11,384 nt of DNA from Campylobacter sp. (GTDB taxonomy: Bacteria > Campylobacterota > Campylobacteria > Campylobacterales > Campylobacteraceae). Location of the stretch: assembly GCA_017506845.1 (NCBI GenBank), contig JAFVMP010000191.1, positions 1-11,384 on the forward strand, read 5' to 3'. A program made the translations under genes and the position numbers. Under the pieces are notes generated by a model, which saw only the letters and a program-made list of their open reading frames with translations, was not told the DNA's origin and did not search any database. The number at the start of each line of letters is the position of its first letter. Within the stretch, counting starts at the first letter, position 1. Shown here piece after piece: positions 6,923 to 11,384 of the stretch.

Positions 6923-7764
6923 AATTTAGCTTTATTAAATTTAATCATAAAAAATCCAAATACGCAAAGTCAAATACTATTACATTTAAAAGCGCATTTA
7001 GCCTACTTGAGATGAGCTTTGTTATTGTTATTGGCGGGATTTTAGCTGGAATTATGATACAAATCTATGGCTCTTTACATACTAATTATCTACAAATATC
7101 AGCCACAAATCGACTAGAATCTACTGCTACAAATACTATGCTAATTATAAATAATTATCTTCAACAAAGCATAAAAGAGTCCATTTCCACTAGAAATGGC
7201 TCTGAAATTCAGCCACTCTATAAAAGTGCGAGCGCTAGCGAATTTATCTGGTTTAGCAAAAGCTTTGAGACGCTACAAAATAGCTCTAGCTATCATCAAT
7301 GGAGTGGATTTATTGATATCTTAAATATACAAACAACAAATGACACAATCACTCTGCACTCGCCACTAAGCAAATTTGATACAAGTAAAAATGATAAAGT
7401 GTTAAACAATTTAAAACTTAACGATATTAGAATTATATTTAAAGGAAGTGATGAAATATACTCAAATACGCATAAAATCATAAGTGCCAAAGATGAGCTA
7501 ATAACCATCAAACGACCAAATCACCCTATTTTTATAAGTGAAATTTACTATCTAACTCACGCTCTAATCTCGTTAAATTTACAAAATAACACATTATATT
7601 TAAATGAATTTAAACTAAATAATTTAAATAAAACTATTCGTTCTAATCCAATTGCGCGCAATGTAAGTTCATTTAATATCAAACAAAGTGGCGCAAATAT
7701 TATCTTTCAACTTTGCTTAAAAGAGTCAAACGGTATAGAACTTTGCAAAAGTAGTAGCCTATGA
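6919..7764 (+). CDS. pseudopilin-like protein, GspJ/PilW type
   Basis: A 281-residue protein with a prepilin-type N-terminus preceded by a long, basic 26-residue leader. Predicted cleavage is Ala26|Phe27, giving FSLLEMSFVIVIGGILAGIMIQIYGSL with Glu at mature position 5. The size and the position second in a set of three pseudopilin genes resemble GspJ or PilW, the largest pseudopilin of the tip trimer. Cys266 and Cys276 near the C-terminus could form a disulfide loop in the periplasm. Beyond the N-terminus I recognise no specific family. The gene overlaps its neighbours by ATGA on both sides (6919-6922 and 7761-7764), has no clear ribosome-binding site, and so is probably translated by coupling. 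Its codon use and base composition look like those of its neighbours, giving no sign of recent transfer. Confidence 0.72.
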   Translation: MKFSFIKFNHKKSKYAKSNTITFKSAFSLLEMSFVIVIGGILAGIMIQIYGSLHTNYLQISATNRLESTATNTMLIINNYLQQSIKESISTRNGSEIQPLYKSASASEFIWFSKSFETLQNSSSYHQWSGFIDILNIQTTNDTITLHSPLSKFDTSKNDKVLNNLKLNDIRIIFKGSDEIYSNTHKIISAKDELITIKRPNHPIFISEIYYLTHALISLNLQNNTLYLNEFKLNNLNKTIRSNPIARNVSSFNIKQSGANIIFQLCLKESNGIELCKSSSL

Positions 7765-8228
7765 AAAAACAAGCAATAAATCGTTTAAAAAGTGGTTTTA
7801 GCCTAATTTTAGCAGTAGCGTTTATCATTGCTATAAGTGCCTTAGCGCTAAATACCATCACGCTTAGTTCTACTGCTACTATTAGCACTAATCATCTCTA
7901 CCTTCACTCTCAAGCTAAACTAATAGCCATTTCAGCTACCCAAAACGCCATTGCTCAAATTCAGCGAAATGATTTTAACCAAAATTGCCCAAGTAAATTT
8001 AGTCTATTTTATCCAAATAGTAGTGATTATATTTTAAAATCTGAAGTTGTGATTATGCACTATATAGGCGGTAAAATACCTCCAGCATGTAATGATAAAA
8101 TTTGGAAAGAAATTAATGCTACCACTCCAAATATAGACGCAGCTATAATGCATACCATAGTCCAAACCAATCCAAATCTAGCCATAACTCCTATAAAAAT
8201 AAGCAAAATAACCACCCAAAAGCCCTAA
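7761..8228 (+). CDS. atypical pseudopilin-like protein, GspK/PilX type (lacks Glu5)
   Basis: A 155-residue protein with a basic leader MKKQAINRLKSG and predicted cleavage Gly12|Phe13. The mature start FSLILAVAFIIAISALAL has Leu where pilins have Glu at position 5. Loss of Glu5 is typical of GspK, and the following A-rich segment (LYLHSQAKLIAISATQNAIAQI, about 47-68) resembles the stretch after the N-terminal helix in PilX/GspK proteins. In type II systems GspK caps the pseudopilus together with GspI and GspJ. This protein is much shorter than GspK (usually around 300 residues), so the match rests on N-terminus and gene order only. Cys76 and Cys110 may pair. It overlaps the preceding gene by ATGA and ends 50 bp before hpf. 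Confidence 0.68.
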   Translation: MKKQAINRLKSGFSLILAVAFIIAISALALNTITLSSTATISTNHLYLHSQAKLIAISATQNAIAQIQRNDFNQNCPSKFSLFYPNSSDYILKSEVVIMHYIGGKIPPACNDKIWKEINATTPNIDAAIMHTIVQTNPNLAITPIKISKITTQKP

Positions 8229-8241
8229 ATAAGGATACTTA

Positions 8242-8250
8242 TGCTAAAAT
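8242..8250 (+). promoter_or_regulatory. extended -10 promoter of hpf
   Basis: TGC-TAAAAT at 8242-8250 is a good extended -10 in the 50-bp gap after the pseudopilin genes. Transcription would begin near 8257, leaving a leader of about 22 nt that contains AAAGGAG (8266-8272). hpf can therefore be expressed independently of the upstream cluster. Confidence 0.6.
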
Positions 8251-8278
8251 AGCGTAAATTTTTCTAAAGGAGAATACT

Positions 8279-8806
8279 ATGAATACAAGTATAGTAGGTA
8301 GACAATTTGAGCTAACTGAATCTATCAAAAGCTATTGTGATAGCGCATTTGATGCACTTAGCAAGTATAATCTAGATATAATCTCAGCTAAAGCCATAAT
8401 CTCAGCTGATGAAAGAAATGGTAAAAAAGGCTTTGATGTAGAGTTTGCTATTAACTTGGCTAAAAAAGATACAATAGTAATCCGCCAAAAAGATAAAGAT
8501 CTATACGCTGCAATCGATCTAGCGCTTGATAGAGCTAGCAAAGTACTTCGCAGACATCATGATAAACTAGTAACTCATAAAAATAGCGACGAGTTAAAAG
8601 AGTCTAGAACCATAGTAGATGAAGTATCAATCGAAGGTGCTGATGAGATTGTACCAACTGAACTTGAATTATACAAACCAATGGAAGTTGAAGAGGCTTT
8701 AACTAAATTAAAAGATAGCGGTGCGCAATTTTATGTATTTAATGATATGGATGCTAAAATGCGTGTTTTATACAAAAGAAATGATGGCAAATTTGGCCTA
8801 TATTAA
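8279..8806 (+). CDS. hpf: ribosome hibernation promoting factor, long form (HPF/RaiA)
   Basis: A 175-residue protein, the size of long-form HPF. The N-terminal ribosome-binding domain (about 1-105) shows the family pattern NTSIVGRQFELTESIKSYCDSAF, then DVEFAINLAKKDTIVIRQKDKDLYAAIDLALDRASKVLRRHHDKL. A short linker leads to the C-terminal dimerisation domain (about 117-175), with PMEVEEALTKLKDSGAQFYVFNDMDAKMRVLYKRNDGKFGLY, almost identical in style to known long HPFs. The protein binds the 30S decoding region and, by dimerising, joins two 70S ribosomes into inactive 100S particles in stationary phase or stress. The ATG has AAGGAG at 8267-8272 with 6-nt spacing. It has its own extended -10 promoter and is followed by the C9T9 terminator. 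Confidence 0.96.
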   Translation: MNTSIVGRQFELTESIKSYCDSAFDALSKYNLDIISAKAIISADERNGKKGFDVEFAINLAKKDTIVIRQKDKDLYAAIDLALDRASKVLRRHHDKLVTHKNSDELKESRTIVDEVSIEGADEIVPTELELYKPMEVEEALTKLKDSGAQFYVFNDMDAKMRVLYKRNDGKFGLY

Positions 8807-8822
8807 TTATATAAAACTTTCT

Positions 8823-8863
8823 AAAAAAGGGAGGTAGTCCATCTGCCCCCCCCCTTTTTTTTT
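8823..8863 (+). terminator. intrinsic terminator of hpf containing a homopolymeric C tract
   Basis: Five bp form at the core: GGTAG (8833-8837) with CTGCC (8843-8847), one of them G-U, closing a TCCAT loop. Below it GGG (8829-8831) can pair with three of the remaining C residues and A6 (8823-8828) with T residues at 8855-8860. A run of T (8855-8863) follows the stem. The layout is that of a rho-independent terminator 16 bp after the hpf stop, but the lower stem contains an internal loop because the C tract is longer than the G side needs. Confidence 0.72.
8846..8854 (+). repeat. C9 homopolymer adjoining T9, candidate slippage tract
   Basis: Nine C residues (8846-8854) are followed directly by nine T residues (8855-8863), the only G/C run of this length in the window. 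In Campylobacter, G/C runs of about eight or more are well known to change length by slipped-strand mispairing. The tract is non-coding: hpf ends at 8806 and the amidotransferase frame is closed by a TAA at 8885-8887. Confidence 0.85.
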
Positions 8864-8868
8864 CTATT

Positions 8869-8874
8869 TAAAAT
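8869..8874 (+). promoter_or_regulatory. candidate -10 for the amidotransferase gene
   Basis: TAAAAT at 8869-8874 lies just behind the T9 run and would start transcription near 8881, about 16 nt before the ATG. T-rich DNA directly upstream of a -10 is usual for Campylobacter promoters. No TG extension is present and the leader would be very short, so this is tentative. Confidence 0.35.
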
Positions 8875-8896
8875 TCAAATTTTATAAAGGCAAATA

Positions 8897-10066
8897 ATGA
8901 AATATTGCAGCAGATGCTTGCAGCCAAATACTCGCCCGGGGGTAGTTTTTAAAAATGGAATTTGTGGTGCGTGTTTATGGGAAGAAGAGTCTAAAATAAT
9001 TAACTGGAGTACTAGAGAGAATGAGCTAAAATCAATTGCTGAGAATGCTAAGACTAAATCCAAAGGAGCATACGATTGCGTAATAGGAGTTAGCGGTGGC
9101 AAGGATTCTACATTTCAAGCATTTTATGCTAGAGATATTTTAGGGCTTAGAGTTTTACTAGTTAATTGCGAACCAATGGATATTACGCCAATTGGAAGAG
9201 CAAATTTTGAAAATTTAAAGCGTCATGGTTTTGAGACAATATCTATAAATCCAAATAGAAATTTAGCAAAAAAGCTAATGAAAAAAGCATTTTGGGAGTA
9301 TCTAAACCCCGTAAAACCTCTTGAATACACGCTTTATGCCTCAGCATATATAATTGCTGATATGTTTAATATCCCTATGATATTACAAGGTGAGAATGCT
9401 GCCCTTACCCTAGGTGCTAAAAATAACCTACAAGATAGTAGTGGAAACGCTCTAAATATAATAAACTCAAACACTCTTAAAGATAATCCAGTTGAAATTT
9501 ATATGGATGAAGAGACTGAACTAAAAGATCTATTTTTATACAAAGTTCCAGTAGATGAACTCACCAAAAAGGGTGTAACTGCTGTATGGCTAAATTATTA
9601 TACAAACAAATGGAGTATGCAGCATAATGCCAAATTTGCTATTGAGCGAGGTCTTAGCATATATCCTAAAGATGTCAATCCATATGACCTAGGTACATAT
9701 CGCAGATGTTTTCAATTAGATACATATATGACCATTGTTAATCAATATTTTAAATATATTAAATTTGGATTTGGGCAATGCAGCGACCATGTAGCATATG
9801 ATTTAAGAAGCAAAAATATCACTAAAGATGAAGGTAAATATCTACTGCGTGAGCTTGATGGCAAATATGGTGAGTTTTATATGCAAAAGATGGCCTCTTA
9901 TCTGGATTTAACACCAAGCCAAGTGCTAGAGCATTGTCAAAAATTTAGAGGTGATATGTTTGAACAATGCGAAGATGGCTGGAAGCTTAAAAACCCAATT
10001 TGGGAGCTAGAACCTATCAAAGGCGATCATAATCTTAAAGATATTATGCAAAGATTAGAATTTTAA
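8897..10066 (+). CDS. N-acetyl sugar amidotransferase (PseA/WbpG family)
   Basis: A 389-residue protein of normal length for the WbpG/PseA family. The N-terminus carries two CxxC pairs (Cys4/Cys7 and Cys23/Cys26), a likely zinc knuckle, followed by the PP-loop ATP-binding motif SGGKDS at 66-71, typical of enzymes that adenylate a substrate before ammonia attack. Family members convert an N-acetyl group of a sugar to an acetamidino group, as PseA does for flagellin pseudaminic acid in C. jejuni, or act in O-antigen synthesis (WbpG). The exact sugar here is unknown, so I give no symbol. The ATG has TAAAGG (8885-8890) at 6-nt spacing; an in-frame TAA at 8885-8887 rules out a longer protein. No glycan or flagellin-modification genes adjoin it, and the C9T9 element lies directly upstream. 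Confidence 0.9.
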   Translation: MKYCSRCLQPNTRPGVVFKNGICGACLWEEESKIINWSTRENELKSIAENAKTKSKGAYDCVIGVSGGKDSTFQAFYARDILGLRVLLVNCEPMDITPIGRANFENLKRHGFETISINPNRNLAKKLMKKAFWEYLNPVKPLEYTLYASAYIIADMFNIPMILQGENAALTLGAKNNLQDSSGNALNIINSNTLKDNPVEIYMDEETELKDLFLYKVPVDELTKKGVTAVWLNYYTNKWSMQHNAKFAIERGLSIYPKDVNPYDLGTYRRCFQLDTYMTIVNQYFKYIKFGFGQCSDHVAYDLRSKNITKDEGKYLLRELDGKYGEFYMQKMASYLDLTPSQVLEHCQKFRGDMFEQCEDGWKLKNPIWELEPIKGDHNLKDIMQRLEF

Positions 10067-10071
10067 ATCTT

Positions 10072-10101
10072 ATTAAATTTGGCTTTAAAGCCAAATTTAA
10101 T
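10072..10101. terminator. bidirectional terminator between the amidotransferase and pepD
   Basis: A perfect 30-bp palindrome whose two 15-base arms meet in GGCTTT/AAAGCC. It begins 6 bp after the amidotransferase stop and reaches the stop codon of the convergent dipeptidase gene. A- and T-rich arms flank a GGC/GCC core, so it can act as an intrinsic terminator for both strands. Confidence 0.75.
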
Positions 10102-11372
10102 TAATTTTGATAATGGGCTACTATTTTTTCTACTACCTTAGCTATTTTTTCTAGTGAGTCAATCTCTAAGTGTTCATTTATACTATGTGGAGAGTAGATA
10201 TTTGGCCCTATTGATGCAGCTTCTAATCCATTTTGCTTAGCGACAAATACGCCGCACTCAAGTCCAGCATGAACAGCTTGAAATTTAACCTTAGGATTAT
10301 TTTCTTGCATAAATTTCAAAACAACATTAGCAAATTCACCAATTTTTGGTGTCCAAGCCCCACTTCTCTCAAAAAAGCTGACCTCAAACCCTGCTAATTT
10401 TGCTAAGCTTGCAGTCTCAAATTTAAGCCTCTCTAGCCCATCTTCGCTCATCGAACGAGCAAAAAACTCCAACTCTATAACGCCATCATTACTCTTAATC
10501 CTTGATAAGTTTATACTATCACGCACGATTTTTAGATTCTCATCATAGCTTCGTACTCCTTGAGAAAAGCTATTAATTAATGCTAAGATATTATCTCCAA
10601 ATTCTAATACCTCCTCTCCAACGCCAAGCTCACGCACCACTACCCTATCATCACTATGTATTATCTCATCACAAATTACTATCCCTTTAGCATTTACAGG
10701 AATTGAGTTGCTACGCTCACCGCCATTAATATCTACAATTTTGCCATTATTTTTAGCAATAAATTCAGCTAATATTTTAATTGAATTTGGAATATCCTTA
10801 ATAATCTCTAGTCCGCTATGACCGCCTGGTAAATTTAAGACACTTAGTTCATAAAGTCTATTATTAGTAACCGGCACTTTACTAGCTCTGATTCTAGCAT
10901 GTATTAGCTCGCCAGCAGCACAACCTATAAATACACCATCTTCATGTTCGCTATCAAGATTTAAAAGCCTGCCACTTATAATGTGCCCATTAAAGCCATT
11001 TGCACCAATCAAGCCAACCTCTTCATTAGCACTAAATAACACTTCAAGATTTTCAAATTTCTCCATCATATCCATCATAATTGCTACACCAATTCCATTA
11101 TCAGCGCCCAAGCTAGAATTTTTAGCTCGTAAAATTTTTCCATCATCAATTAGTTCAATATTTGGCGCATCTCCTACGCAAACCATATCATAATGTGACT
11201 GCAAGCAAATTTTTGGCTCACCTTTAATAGCGTAGATATTATCAAACTCATCAACTTCTACACTAAACCCATTACTTTTAGCAAAATCGACCAGATAATC
11301 TCTAAGCTGCAAAGCATCAAAACTACAATGCGGAATAGTGCAAATTTCTTTAAATTTATCCAAGATTTCCAT
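10101..11372 (-). CDS. pepD: aminoacyl-histidine dipeptidase (PepD-like, M20 metallopeptidase)
   Basis: A 423-residue M20-family enzyme. Two-zinc-site residues are visible: His60 and Asp62 in LQSHYDMV, Asp91 in SLGADNGIG (bridging), the catalytic Glu pair 117-118 in SANEEVG, Asp140 in LNLDSEHEDG and His396 in SPHSINEH. GGHSG (about 183-187) and VHAGLECGVF (about 367-376) are also typical of PepD. The family hydrolyses dipeptides such as Xaa-His (beta-alanyl-histidine in some) in the cytoplasm, which fits an organism that lives on amino acids and peptides. At 423 residues it is shorter than E. coli PepD (485), but all key residues are present. The ATG has GGAG at 11382-11379 with 6-nt spacing. 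The promoter lies outside the window. Confidence 0.93.
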   Translation of the reverse strand: MEILDKFKEICTIPHCSFDALQLRDYLVDFAKSNGFSVEVDEFDNIYAIKGEPKICLQSHYDMVCVGDAPNIELIDDGKILRAKNSSLGADNGIGVAIMMDMMEKFENLEVLFSANEEVGLIGANGFNGHIISGRLLNLDSEHEDGVFIGCAAGELIHARIRASKVPVTNNRLYELSVLNLPGGHSGLEIIKDIPNSIKILAEFIAKNNGKIVDINGGERSNSIPVNAKGIVICDEIIHSDDRVVVRELGVGEEVLEFGDNILALINSFSQGVRSYDENLKIVRDSINLSRIKSNDGVIELEFFARSMSEDGLERLKFETASLAKLAGFEVSFFERSGAWTPKIGEFANVVLKFMQENNPKVKFQAVHAGLECGVFVAKQNGLEAASIGPNIYSPHSINEHLEIDSLEKIAKVVEKIVAHYQN

Positions 11373-11384
11373 ATTTTACTCCAA

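Noticed and set aside
8846..8897. Phase-variable reading frame of the amidotransferase through the C9 tract
   Set aside because: An in-frame TAA at 8885-8887 separates the tract from the ATG, and the protein starts at the normal family N-terminus.
1..11384. Frequent AAATTT/RAATTY motifs, the sequence methylated for DNA uptake in C. jejuni
   Set aside because: High frequency is expected in such AT-rich DNA, and no count against expectation was possible here.
1..11384. CRISPR arrays, insertion sequences, tRNA or rRNA genes
   Set aside because: No spaced direct repeats, transposase motifs, terminal inverted repeats or tRNA-like folds were seen.

Overview
The window is low-GC, gene-dense DNA with short intergenic gaps, AAGGA/AGGAG ribosome-binding sites and extended -10 promoters (TGC followed by TATAAT-like hexamers). 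Protein content (FliP, FliW, Lon next to BamD, long-form HPF, a flagellin-type sugar amidotransferase, Campylobacter-style pseudopilins with Ala-Phe cleavage sites) points to Campylobacterota, most likely the genus Campylobacter outside the C. jejuni/C. coli pair. The species cannot be fixed from the sequence alone.

Layout. Bases 1-1804 (+): the 3' end of a PlsC-type acyltransferase, a DedA-family membrane protein and an AEC-family permease, tightly packed and probably one transcript. Bases 1797-5783 (-): bamD then lon, separated by 5-8 bp and probably read from one extended -10 promoter, and, after a 226-bp gap, the flagellar export gene fliP, whose 3' end overlaps the permease gene by 8 bp. 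Bases 5940-8806 (+): fliW (GTG start, with a promoter region readable as both sigma-54 and extended -10 sigma-70), a hairpin, three ATGA-overlapping genes for pseudopilin-like proteins (probably competence/type II-like secretion, CtsT neighbourhood), then hpf with its own promoter. Bases 8807-8896: an intrinsic terminator whose 3' arm has become a C9 tract followed by T9. Bases 8897-10066 (+): a PseA/WbpG-type N-acetyl sugar amidotransferase. A 30-bp palindrome closes this gene and the convergent pepD-like dipeptidase (10101-11372, -).

Most genes are core: envelope lipid and outer-membrane assembly, proteolysis, flagellum, DNA uptake, ribosome hibernation, peptide use. The most unusual feature is the C9T9 element. 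A homopolymer of a length that commonly slips in Campylobacter sits inside the hairpin of the hpf terminator, 42 bp ahead of a glycan-modifying gene. Length change there could switch read-through, or promoter spacing, for the amidotransferase rather than its reading frame. The second point of interest is the compact pseudopilin triad, whose order and N-termini resemble GspI-GspJ-GspK / PilV-PilW-PilX tip-complex genes.
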